Shown here: piece after piece, positions 9,327-17,138 of the stretch
How the letters are laid out: the number at the start of each line of letters is the position of its first letter
Numbering within the stretch: position 1 is the first letter of the stretch
NCBI GenBank assembly: GCA_964401355.1
Contig: CAYNYJ010000006.1
Coordinates: 1-64,000 of the forward strand
Reading direction: 5' to 3'
DNA: 64,000 nucleotides
DNA from: SZUA-152 sp964401355
Lineage (GTDB): Bacteria; Pseudomonadota; Gammaproteobacteria; SZUA-152
Notes under the pieces: model-generated
Told to the model about the DNA's origin: nothing
What the model saw: only the letters and a program-made list of their open reading frames with translations
Databases searched by the model: none
Program-made: the position numbers and the translations under genes

Positions 9327-10667
9327 ATGTTTAAAAAAATTGTGATTGCCAACCGCGGGGAAATTGCCCTGCGTATTTTACGCACCTGCAAAGAGATGGG
9401 CATTCAAACCGTTGCCGTGTATTCCGAGGCCGACCAGGATTTGAAGCACGTGCGTCTTGCTGACGAAACCGTGTGCATTGGCCCCGCCTCATCCACCGAC
9501 AGTTACCTGAATATTCCGGCACTGATCAGCGCCGCAGAAGTCACCGATGCGGTGGCTATTCACCCCGGTTACGGTTTCCTCGCTGAGAACGCTGATTTCG
9601 CCGAACGCATCGAGCAAAGCGGCTTCACCTTTATCGGCCCCAAATCCGAAACCATCCGGCTGATGGGCGACAAGGTGTCCGCCATCAAGGCCATGCGTGA
9701 ATCCGGCGTGCCCTGCGTACCCGGCTCCGACGGCCCACTGGGCGATGATACCGTCACCAACATGCGTATTGCCAAAGAGATCGGCTACCCCATCATCATC
9801 AAAGCGGCCGCCGGTGGGGGTGGTCGCGGCATGCGTGTGGTGCATTCTGAAGCGGCATTGCCGAATGCCATTTCACTCACCACCGCCGAAGCTCAATCAT
9901 TTTTCGGCAGTGGCGTGGTGTACATGGAAAAATATCTGGAAAATCCGCGCCACCTAGAAATCCAGATACTCTCGGACAATCACGGTAACGCTATCCACCT
10001 GGGCGAGCGCGACTGTTCCATGCAACGTCGCCACCAAAAGGTCTGTGAAGAGGCCCCGGCCCCCGGCATCAGTGAAGAACTGCGCGCCAAAATCGGTGAC
10101 CGCTGCGCCGAGGCCTGTCGAAAAATCGGTTACCGCGGCGCAGGCACCTTCGAATTCCTTTACGAAAATGGCGAATTTTATTTCATCGAAATGAACACCC
10201 GTATTCAGGTCGAGCATCCCGTCACGGAGATGGTTACCGGCGTGGATTTAATCAAAGAACAAATCCGCATCGCCGCCAACCTGCCACTGAGTTATCAGCA
10301 AGATGACATTAAAATTCGTGGCCACGCCTTTGAGTGTCGCCTCAATGCCGAAGATCCTAAAACCTTCATGCCGTCGCCCGGCACCATTACCGAATTCCAC
10401 GCTCCGGGCGGCTTGGGTGTGCGCGTCGACTCACACATTTACAACGGCTACAAAGTGCCACCCCATTACGATTCGATGATCGGCAAACTTATCGTCTACG
10501 GCGACACTCGCGAAATCGCCATGGCACGCATGCGCACCGCCTTAGCTGAATGCGTGATTGAAGGCATCAAAACCAACATCCCGCTGCAACTCGACATCTT
10601 TAACGATGCCGCATTTGCCGCTGGCGGCACTAATATCCACTACCTTGAAAAAAAACTAGGACTGTAA
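9327..10667 (+). CDS. accC: biotin carboxylase subunit of acetyl-CoA carboxylase
   Basis: ATP-grasp enzyme that carboxylates the biotin on AccB. The 446-residue length matches the family. In order: biotin carboxylase N-domain (KIVIANRGEIALRILRTCKE), ATP-grasp domain with glycine loop AAGGGGRGMRVV (about residues 161-172), HLGERDCSMQRRHQK, the catalytic region FIEMNTRIQVEHPVTE, and the C-domain (FECRLNAEDP, MPSPGTI). An imperfect hairpin made from heptad-repeat units follows the stop and may act as the transcript end. Confidence 0.98.
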   Translation: MFKKIVIANRGEIALRILRTCKEMGIQTVAVYSEADQDLKHVRLADETVCIGPASSTDSYLNIPALISAAEVTDAVAIHPGYGFLAENADFAERIEQSGFTFIGPKSETIRLMGDKVSAIKAMRESGVPCVPGSDGPLGDDTVTNMRIAKEIGYPIIIKAAAGGGGRGMRVVHSEAALPNAISLTTAEAQSFFGSGVVYMEKYLENPRHLEIQILSDNHGNAIHLGERDCSMQRRHQKVCEEAPAPGISEELRAKIGDRCAEACRKIGYRGAGTFEFLYENGEFYFIEMNTRIQVEHPVTEMVTGVDLIKEQIRIAANLPLSYQQDDIKIRGHAFECRLNAEDPKTFMPSPGTITEFHAPGGLGVRVDSHIYNGYKVPPHYDSMIGKLIVYGDTREIAMARMRTALAECVIEGIKTNIPLQLDIFNDAAFAAGGTNIHYLEKKLGL

Positions 10668-10671
10668 AGAA

Positions 10672-10749
10672 AAGTGCTGAGTGCTAAGGACTAAGTGCTG
10701 AGTGAAAAACCTCGCTCTTTTACACTTAGCACTCAGTCCTTAGCACTTT
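10672..10749. repeat. AGTGCTK-derived inverted repeat after accC
   Basis: The left arm (10672-10704) is built from AGTGCTGAGTGCTAAGGACT-like units. The right arm (10722-10748) is its approximate reverse complement (CACTTAGCACTCAGTCCTTA...). The loop is about 17 bases and T-rich. The same heptad family recurs at 18731-18882 and 38912-38965. It reaches to within 10 bases of the prmA ATG and may terminate accBC transcription. Confidence 0.7.
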
Positions 10750-10756
10750 GTTAAAA

Positions 10757-11647
10757 ATGCCCTGGCTACAACTCACCTTCGAAACCACTCCGGAAGACGC
10801 TGAACAGTTCTCGGACTTGCTTAGCGAAGCCGGCGCGAATGCCGTCACTTTTCTCGACAGCGCCGATCAACCGTTGTACGAACCGCCAGTGGGAGAAACG
10901 CCACTATGGTCGCGCACCCGCATCATTGGTCTATTCGATGCCGCTACCGATATGGATGCCGTACTGGCACAGATCAACGCCGCCATAACACCCAATAGTC
11001 TGCCCGACCACCGCATCTCCCCGTTGCAAGATAAAGATTGGGAACGCGAGTGGATGGACAATTTCAAACCCATGCCCTTTGGCAAGCGTTTGTGGATCGT
11101 CCCCAGCTGGACTCAGCCACCACAACCAGAGGCCATCAATATCCTGTTAGACCCGGGACTGGCCTTTGGCACCGGCACCCACCCCACCACCGACCTGTGT
11201 CTGCAATGGCTGGATGCACACGGCGCCGAACACCATGAGGTTATCGATTACGGCTGCGGTTCCGGCATCCTCGCCGTGGCTGCGGCGAAACTGGGGGCAG
11301 GCCATGTGTGGGCCGTAGACAATGATCCGCAAGCTCTCATTGCCACGCGCGACAATGCGAAAAAAAACAGTGTGGATAAAAAAATCAGCGCGGTGTTGCC
11401 CGATGCCCTGCCCGAACGACCCCCTTTACAAACGCCTTTGCTGCTGGCCAATATCCTGGCGCAACCACTGATGGACTTTGCCGAACGCTTCGCCACACAC
11501 GTCACCCCCGGAGGACACATCGTATTATCCGGCATTCTCATCGAGCAGGCCGAACAAGTCGCCGCCTGTTACACCCCCTGGTTTGCAATGGAACCTGCGG
11601 TATTCAAGAACGAGTGGGTGCGACTCAGCGGCCAGCGTTTGAGCTAA
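10757..11647 (+). CDS. prmA: ribosomal protein L11 methyltransferase
   Basis: Methylates ribosomal protein L11 at several amino groups using SAM. The product is 296 residues from the ATG at 10757; the TTG at 10748 is an ORF-extension artefact. An N-terminal substrate-recognition domain precedes the catalytic domain with LAFGTGTHPTT (about residues 136-145) and the SAM loop VIDYGCGSGILAVAAAKLG (about 162-180), then LLANILAQPL (the NxxL-type motif). It heads the prmA-DUF3426-dusB-fis order typical of gammaproteobacteria, here interrupted by a PEP-CTERM gene and an unknown gene. Confidence 0.96.
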   Translation: MPWLQLTFETTPEDAEQFSDLLSEAGANAVTFLDSADQPLYEPPVGETPLWSRTRIIGLFDAATDMDAVLAQINAAITPNSLPDHRISPLQDKDWEREWMDNFKPMPFGKRLWIVPSWTQPPQPEAINILLDPGLAFGTGTHPTTDLCLQWLDAHGAEHHEVIDYGCGSGILAVAAAKLGAGHVWAVDNDPQALIATRDNAKKNSVDKKISAVLPDALPERPPLQTPLLLANILAQPLMDFAERFATHVTPGGHIVLSGILIEQAEQVAACYTPWFAMEPAVFKNEWVRLSGQRLS

Positions 11648-12057
11648 AACATCGCAGTCAACGACAACATTACCACCGTTGGACTCAAACCCCCTTACCG
11701 AATCAGCCAACAACGACACCCACCAACCAAAGATTACATTTCACGACGCCATAAATTTTTCACATTGTCAGATTTTTTTACACCGTTGCTGACAATCAGT
11801 AAAAAACAATTCTCCAACACTGCAATTAGTCACAGTGTTTACTCTATTTAGTGCTCAAATTTGACGCTAACCTACCCAATATTACGCTGTCGGTATATTT
11901 TACAAATCAAAAAACGAGAGGTGCCGAACTAAACTTAACCCATTGATTTAACACTTAATTAATACTTTGGTATATTTTTTGCTTCTACTACTTTTGCTCG
12001 ACAAACTAAAACAATTCAATCAATCATTTATTTTTCTATCGTACATGGAGGTATGAA
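11648..12057. other. AT-rich spacer holding the promoter of the PEP-CTERM gene
   Basis: No ORF of interest in this ~410-base stretch. Its downstream half is AT-rich and contains the GG-N10-GC element at 11968-11983 and a GGAGG ribosome-binding site at 12047-12051. Confidence 0.6.
11968..11983 (+). promoter_or_regulatory. sigma-54 (RpoN) type promoter of the PEP-CTERM gene
   Basis: TGGTATATTTTTTGCT fits the -24/-12 pattern: GG at 11969-11970 and GC at 11981-11982 with exactly 10 bases between. The predicted transcription start is about 11994, leaving a leader of about 64 bases before the ATG at 12058. The match to the consensus -24 half is weaker after the GG (TATA instead of CACG). RpoN control of PEP-CTERM genes with PrsK/PrsR is known in some bacteria; here it is inferred. 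Confidence 0.55.
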
Positions 12058-12729
12058 ATGAAACGCAACAAATCCCGTTCGTTATTTTATTCGCTCATCG
12101 TAGTCATCAGCTCGCTAATCCCGTTTCAATCTGCAAATGCAATCATAGGCTACGCGGACGTTGTCCTTGATTTTTATGACAGTGGCGCTGGGCCGGTCTC
12201 AGGGCCGTATGGGGGAACATGGAATGGCAGTACAGGAACATTCCCAATCTCTGTATCTACCGATGTCGTAATTGGCGACGACCCAGGTTATCCCGGCGAT
12301 TTTGCCGATTTTTTATCCCTCGCAACAGGCTCTTTTGTAACCGTCGGCTTTACTGATGAGACCATCATAGACGGCGTGGGAGATGATATTTTTATTACGG
12401 AAGTGGGAGCGAGCGGTGAGAGTGCCGATGTTTTTGTCAGTTCAGACCTCTTTAATTTTGTGTTTCTTGGAACCATATTCGACAACATTACAACGGCCTT
12501 GGATTTAGCCGACATTGGATTTACCGATGCCGTACAGGCCATTAAGATCGTCGGCAATGACAACTTCGGAGGCTCGCCAGGCTTTGATGTTATTAATATC
12601 AGAGTACTGCCAGGCAGTATTGGACCCGGCGTCATCTCTGTCCCAGTTCCCGCTACCCTCGCACTCATGGGCTTGGGATTATTCGGCATGGGTTTCTATC
12701 GCAAAAAGATAAATAAAGAAACCCTTTAG
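12058..12729 (+). CDS. PEP-CTERM sorting domain protein
   Basis: A 223-residue secreted protein. An N-terminal signal peptide ends near QSANA (about residue 29). The body is rich in Asp, Gly, Phe and Thr, without cysteines, and looks like a beta-rich extracellular domain of unknown family. The C-terminus has PVPATLALMGLGLFGMG followed by YRKK, the tripartite PEP-CTERM layout (motif, membrane segment, basic tail); the usual central Glu of the PEP triplet is Val here. Such proteins are processed by an exosortase and go to the envelope or matrix. No exosortase is in this window. A good GGAGG site precedes the ATG. Confidence 0.85.
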   Translation: MKRNKSRSLFYSLIVVISSLIPFQSANAIIGYADVVLDFYDSGAGPVSGPYGGTWNGSTGTFPISVSTDVVIGDDPGYPGDFADFLSLATGSFVTVGFTDETIIDGVGDDIFITEVGASGESADVFVSSDLFNFVFLGTIFDNITTALDLADIGFTDAVQAIKIVGNDNFGGSPGFDVINIRVLPGSIGPGVISVPVPATLALMGLGLFGMGFYRKKINKETL

Positions 12730-12782
12730 CAACATCCTTTTAAACCCCATCACTGTAGGCAGGCCACTTTTTTATGCAAGAC

Positions 12783-12820
12783 ACGTCGGGCGGATGGGCA
12801 AAACATCATCCGCCCGACGT
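12783..12820 (+). terminator. strong hairpin after the PEP-CTERM gene
   Basis: Perfect 14-bp stem ACGTCGGGCGGATG / CATCCGCCCGACGT with a 10-base loop, placed 54 bases after the stop. The following T-tract is short (TTT), so it may be an imperfect intrinsic terminator or an RNA 3'-end stabiliser. Confidence 0.6.
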
Positions 12821-12936
12821 TTCAATGAAACTCGCCGCCACCACTCGTTTTTCTTCAAACACCCACACAGCCCAAAGCGCCTCTCCTCATTTCTTCACGC
12901 CTGTGCTTTTCGCTAAATTTTTCAGCCCGCTTGCCG

Positions 12937-13902
12937 ATGATTCAAGCAATAATCTGGACAAATCAACGCGACGTGGACCCACTCAAGTATCGATTGCCAA
13001 AACAGCCGCAAACCGATACCCATATACGGCAACTCCGGACCAGCGAATTGGCCGCATGGCTTGCTGCACACCCGATCATCAATATGCCATCCACTGCAGC
13101 TCTGATACTCAAATTATTACAGGATTACAACCGCTGCGAAATGCCCGCTGCAGTGCGTCTCAAAACAGCGGTCAGCTTGCAACCGGTGATCAATAAACTC
13201 GTCGAGCAACTTCGTGTTTACCACCAAAATGAATCACTGCCGCTGCGCAAGAGTACTCGCACACAAGCTAATAAAGTGGCGCATTTTCTGCGGGAGACAG
13301 CCTTTGCCTACAAAACAGTAGTGACTGATTCGGTGATTGATAACGAAAGCTACAAGATAAGCATTAATCTGTTTATTGTTGCCTTGCGGTTGACCATCGC
13401 CCAACCGGGGCAGCCGCTACTGGAATACTATTCACAATACGGCCCCACCCCAGTGGATCAACAACACCCGGCCGGTCGCGAGCTTGGACTGATCCCCGCC
13501 AGTAGCGCGTGGCAACTGAAGTCCCCCGACAACAGCCATCAGATAGGACGGAACAACACCCGTCTATCCAACTTCAGCGGGAAAACCGATGTCTGGGATG
13601 CCATTCACGACATTGAAATTCACGTACGCAACAAACACGGAACGGCCATGACGTTACGGCGTCGGTCTGATATTCAGTCACGAACTCGGGTCGACGTCGT
13701 AGCCGCCTTCCGCTCCGATGAAAATGCCCGCATTTACGACATTGACACGCAATTGGTACTCAACCGACAAACTACGTTAAAGTATGTGCGACTGACGCAG
13801 ATGCCCGAAACCACGAGCTCCTTCTCGATGTTTGAACTCAAACACATCGAAGTGCCCCCGGCGGAACAAGCCAAGATCAGTGCAATCCAAACAGACCAAT
13901 AA
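12937..13902 (+). CDS. uncharacterised protein, two-domain, function unknown
   Basis: A product of about 321 residues from the ATG at 12937; a TTG at 12931 is an alternative, and neither has a clear ribosome-binding site. The N-terminal half is helical (ELAAWLAAHPIINMPSTAA, LQDYNRCEMPAAVRLKTAV, a PLRKSTRTQANKVAHFLRE segment). Its rhythm of a short NR motif, then RL..., then PL... resembles the N-terminal domain of some pseudomonad PilZ-type proteins, but that is an impression only. The C-terminal half is more beta-rich, with no motif I recognise. There is no signal peptide or membrane segment. It ends 20 bases before the DUF3426 gene, so the two may be cotranscribed. Confidence 0.7.
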   Translation: MIQAIIWTNQRDVDPLKYRLPKQPQTDTHIRQLRTSELAAWLAAHPIINMPSTAALILKLLQDYNRCEMPAAVRLKTAVSLQPVINKLVEQLRVYHQNESLPLRKSTRTQANKVAHFLRETAFAYKTVVTDSVIDNESYKISINLFIVALRLTIAQPGQPLLEYYSQYGPTPVDQQHPAGRELGLIPASSAWQLKSPDNSHQIGRNNTRLSNFSGKTDVWDAIHDIEIHVRNKHGTAMTLRRRSDIQSRTRVDVVAAFRSDENARIYDIDTQLVLNRQTTLKYVRLTQMPETTSSFSMFELKHIEVPPAEQAKISAIQTDQ

Positions 13903-13922
13903 ACACCGCAAAGCTACCCATC

Positions 13923-15389
13923 ATGTATACCCAATGCCCCCATTGTGATGCCATTTTCCAACTCACCACCGCGCAACTCAAGGCCGCCAATGGTGAAGTT
14001 CGCTGCGGGCAATGTCTGACCATTTTCAACGCCCTTAGCCATTTGAGTGAAGTCATTCCCACCCAGGCAGAATCTGCCAATGCGCCGCAAGACCTAACGC
14101 CCAGCGACACAGCGTCCGCCATCGATGACCCGACACCCGTGGCTGACGACCACGAGCCCGAAGTACACAGCCATGAACCCAAAGCAAACAGCCTTGCGCC
14201 CGAAACAAACAGCCGTGAACCCGAAGCAAACAGCCTTACGCCGGATACCGACATCTTCAATGACGTCATCGCGGCGGCTCATCAAAACAATTTGCCCTCC
14301 GAGGAAATCGATCTCTTCGAAGAATTCCTGTCCGCAGACACGCTCCCACCCGGCGCAAACGAAGCCGAGGCGAAAACAGCCACCGACAGTTCCTCCTCGC
14401 TGAGTGATGAAAAGAGGGGCGCTGTGGATGGCCCAATCGACTCTCCAGACAATTTTTCAAACACCGACCCCAGCTTCGGTGATGCAGCAGCAGCCATGGC
14501 GGCGCTAGATTTCGAATTACATATGGCAGCCGATGCCAAGCGGGATGACAAAGAACCGCATATTAATATCGACGATGAGTTTGCCGAATTCGCTCAATAC
14601 TCGCACGAGCCTGCCGACAAGCCCGCCACATTTATTGTCGATGCTGCTGTTAATACCGCAGTCGATACTGAAAGTGACGCCATCATCATCGAGGAAGCCG
14701 ACCTCGCGCCAATCACCTCGGAGACTTACACAGACAAGCTGACAACCAGCACCGACGGCGACAACTCGGCAGCCCCCTCTCCCGAACCAACAGCGGAAAC
14801 GAAAATCGACCCCGCAGCCGAGACCCCAGAGCACAATGTGCCCAGCCTTATTCTGGAGGAAATGCACGCCGCCAAAGCCGAACGGCTGCGTCCCTCAACG
14901 ACGCCGTGGATGATCGGCAGCCTGGTATTGATGCTGACCCTGGTGCTACAAGTGGCCTACCACTCACGCGATGAACTGGTCAAAGATGCCAGCCTACGCC
15001 CCTGGCTGATCCAAATGTGCCAATGGGCCAACTGCACCCTGTCCCAGCCTTACGACATCGAACAGATCGAAATTATTGGCCGCGAGGTACGCACACACCC
15101 CTCCGCACGCAAGGCGCTAATCGCCAGCACTACCCTCATTAACAATGCGTCATTCGTCCAGCCCTTTCCCTTATTGATTCTGGTATTCTCAGATATCAAT
15201 GGTATGCAATTGGCCCGACGGCGTTTCTCCCCCCGCGAATACCTGAACAACAGTATCGACCTCGCCGCCGGCATGACTCCCGATATGCCAGTGCGCATTG
15301 AGCTGGAACTAGTCGATCCCGGCAAGGCCGCCGTAAACTATGAGTTCCACGCCGAACTGGATCCCCGCAACACACGGCCGCTCACCTAA
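13923..15389 (+). CDS. MJ0042 zinc-ribbon / DUF3426 membrane protein
   Basis: 488 residues. The N-terminus is an MJ0042-type zinc ribbon, YTQCPHCDAIFQLT...VRCGQCLTIFNAL (Cys 5, 8, 28, 31). A long acidic low-complexity linker follows, including four 7-residue repeats (PEVHSHE-type) encoded by 21-bp tandem DNA. A single membrane segment (about 328-350, TPWMIGSLVLMLTLVLQVAY) precedes the C-terminal DUF3426 domain (CQWANCTLSQPYDIEQIEI, ...NNASFVQPFPLLIL). The prmA/dusB neighbourhood is its usual place. Function is not established; the architecture suggests a cytoplasmic metal-binding head tethered to the inner membrane. Confidence 0.88.
   Translation: MYTQCPHCDAIFQLTTAQLKAANGEVRCGQCLTIFNALSHLSEVIPTQAESANAPQDLTPSDTASAIDDPTPVADDHEPEVHSHEPKANSLAPETNSREPEANSLTPDTDIFNDVIAAAHQNNLPSEEIDLFEEFLSADTLPPGANEAEAKTATDSSSSLSDEKRGAVDGPIDSPDNFSNTDPSFGDAAAAMAALDFELHMAADAKRDDKEPHINIDDEFAEFAQYSHEPADKPATFIVDAAVNTAVDTESDAIIIEEADLAPITSETYTDKLTTSTDGDNSAAPSPEPTAETKIDPAAETPEHNVPSLILEEMHAAKAERLRPSTTPWMIGSLVLMLTLVLQVAYHSRDELVKDASLRPWLIQMCQWANCTLSQPYDIEQIEIIGREVRTHPSARKALIASTTLINNASFVQPFPLLILVFSDINGMQLARRRFSPREYLNNSIDLAAGMTPDMPVRIELELVDPGKAAVNYEFHAELDPRNTRPLT
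14157..14240 (+). repeat. 21-bp coding tandem repeat, four copies
   Basis: Four in-frame units beginning CCCGAAGYA/CCCAAAGCA (14157-14177, 14178-14198, 14199-14219, 14220-14240), encoding PEVHSHE, PKANSLA, PETNSRE, PEANSLT. The units differ by several bases, so this is an old array, but it remains prone to copy-number change. Confidence 0.8.
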
Positions 15390-15606
15390 CAGGGTTCCGA
15401 ACAGCGCCGCTTTTAAAAAATAATGTGTCACAGATATCGATGCTTAGACTGCCCCCGGCGAAAAAACCCCGCCAGCATCTTTTCTCCCTCCCAGGTTCAG
15501 AGTAGGATAAGCGATTCGTTTTCCCTGTAAACTGTACGTTTTAGACTCATATGGCGTATTTTACACGCTGTATCAAGACGTTAAGGCAAACAACCAAACA
15601 ATTACC

Positions 15607-16593
15607 ATGCAAATCGGCCCCTATAAACTCAGCAACCAACTGATTCTCGCCCCCATGGCGGGTGTCACAGACCGCCCCTTTAGGCAGCTGTGCAAAAAGT
15701 TGGGTGCCGGTATGGCCATCTCGGAAATGGTATCCTCCAACTCGCTGTTGTGGGGCTCGGAAAAGACCAAACGCCGCGCTAATCATGACGGTGAAACAGA
15801 TCCGCGCTCGGTACAGATCATGGGTGCCGACCCACAGATGATGGCCGAAGCAGCCCGTTACAACGCCGACAACGGCGCCCAGCTGATCGACATCAACATG
15901 GGCTGCCCGGCAAAGAAAATCTGCAACGTGGCTGCCGGTTCGGCGCTGTTGCAAAATGAAAAACGGGTGGGTGAAATCCTCGATGCCGTGGTCGGTGCCG
16001 TGGATATTCCTGTCACGCTGAAAATTCGTACCGGCTGGGATACCGACAATCGAAACGGTGTGGTCATTGCCCGCATCGCCGAGAGTGCGGGTATTCAATC
16101 CCTGGCCGTGCATGGGCGGACTCGCGCCTGTGCCTACAAGGGGGAAGCCGAGTACGACACTATCGCCGCGATTAAGGCGGCGATCAATATTCCGGTGGTG
16201 GCCAATGGCGACATCAGTACACCGGAAAAGGCAAAACGGGTGTTAGAATACACCCGGGCAGATGCAGTGATGATCGGCCGCGCGGCGCAGGGGCGACCCT
16301 GGATTTTCCGCGAGATCGACCATTACTTAAAAACCGGGGAAAAATTACCCGAGCCTGAGCTTGAGGAGGTTCGTGATATTCTGCTCGAACATCTACAAAA
16401 CCTTTATGCATTTTATGGGGAGTACACGGGGGTGCGCATGGCGCGCAAACATATCTCCTGGTACAGCAAAGGGCAACAGCACGGCGCTGCATTTCGCCAA
16501 GCGGTCAATCGAGTCGAGACCGTCGAAGAGCAATTACAAATAACAAAAAACTTTTTCGAAGAATTGTTGGTTCGGGAGGAACTAGCCGCATGA
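15607..16593 (+). CDS. dusB: tRNA-dihydrouridine synthase B
   Basis: FMN enzyme that reduces specific uridines in tRNA to dihydrouridine. 328 residues, normal length. Visible: LAPMAGVTDRPFRQLC near the N-terminus (FMN site), the catalytic cysteine in DINMGCPAKKICN (Cys at about 100), KIRTGW, the LAVHGRTR motif, PVVANGDI and MIGRAAQGRPWIF. The stop overlaps the fis start by 4 nt (ATGA), the classical dusB-fis operon of gammaproteobacteria. Confidence 0.97.
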   Translation: MQIGPYKLSNQLILAPMAGVTDRPFRQLCKKLGAGMAISEMVSSNSLLWGSEKTKRRANHDGETDPRSVQIMGADPQMMAEAARYNADNGAQLIDINMGCPAKKICNVAAGSALLQNEKRVGEILDAVVGAVDIPVTLKIRTGWDTDNRNGVVIARIAESAGIQSLAVHGRTRACAYKGEAEYDTIAAIKAAINIPVVANGDISTPEKAKRVLEYTRADAVMIGRAAQGRPWIFREIDHYLKTGEKLPEPELEEVRDILLEHLQNLYAFYGEYTGVRMARKHISWYSKGQQHGAAFRQAVNRVETVEEQLQITKNFFEELLVREELAA

Positions 16594-16889
16594 CTATTCA
16601 TTTTCAAAGTACCGAGGCCGCGACAGGAGTTGTCACGGAGCACTCGGCAGAGGAAAAACAAAACGTACCCTTGAGTGGCCATATTAAATCCATGTTAGAG
16701 GGTTATTTCAACGATCTGGATGGGCATCCACCCGCCGACCTGTACCAAATGGTGCTGCAAGAGATCGAACAACCGCTACTGGAAAGCGTACTGCATTACA
16801 CCCGCGGCAACCAAAGCAAAGCCGCAATCGTGCTGGGACTTAACCGTGGTACCTTGCGTAAAAAACTCAAGCAATATGATTTAAACTAA
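16590..16889 (+). CDS. fis: nucleoid protein and transcription factor Fis
   Basis: 99 residues, matching Fis in other gammaproteobacteria. The C-terminal half has the dimerisation helices (YQMVLQEIEQPLLESVLHY) and a helix-turn-helix (RGNQSKAAIVLGLNRGTLRK, about residues 73-92). The N-terminal ~30 residues are less conserved. Fis bends DNA and regulates rRNA and many growth-linked genes. It is translationally coupled to dusB by an ATGA overlap and is followed by a clear intrinsic terminator. Confidence 0.97.
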   Translation: MTIHFQSTEAATGVVTEHSAEEKQNVPLSGHIKSMLEGYFNDLDGHPPADLYQMVLQEIEQPLLESVLHYTRGNQSKAAIVLGLNRGTLRKKLKQYDLN

Positions 16890-16910
16890 ATCGGTTTACA
16901 CCGACTATGT

Positions 16911-16937
16911 GGGGGCCTTTTGGCCCCCTTTGTTTTT
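16911..16937 (+). terminator. rho-independent terminator of dusB-fis
   Basis: GGGGGCC-TTTT-GGCCCCC stem loop followed by TTTGTTTTT, 22 bases after the fis stop. Textbook form. Confidence 0.92.
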
Positions 16938-17138
16938 CCAAAATTCTTGATAAAAGACTTTTACCACAGAGGACACAGAGAAAAAGACCAGTATTCACCG
17001 ATCAATTATTTCCCGTCACCCCAGTCTTCACTAGAATGACGTTATTCAAAATTCTTAATCATGAATGGTTTTAATTGCTTTTCTCTCATGCCCTTTGTGG
17101 CTATCGTCATTCACATTTAACATCAACAGGTTTTCACT

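Noticed and set aside
12774..13196. 140-codon ORF overlapping the unknown gene at 12937
   Set aside because: Runs through the terminator hairpin and overlaps a longer, better-composed frame; no family resemblance.
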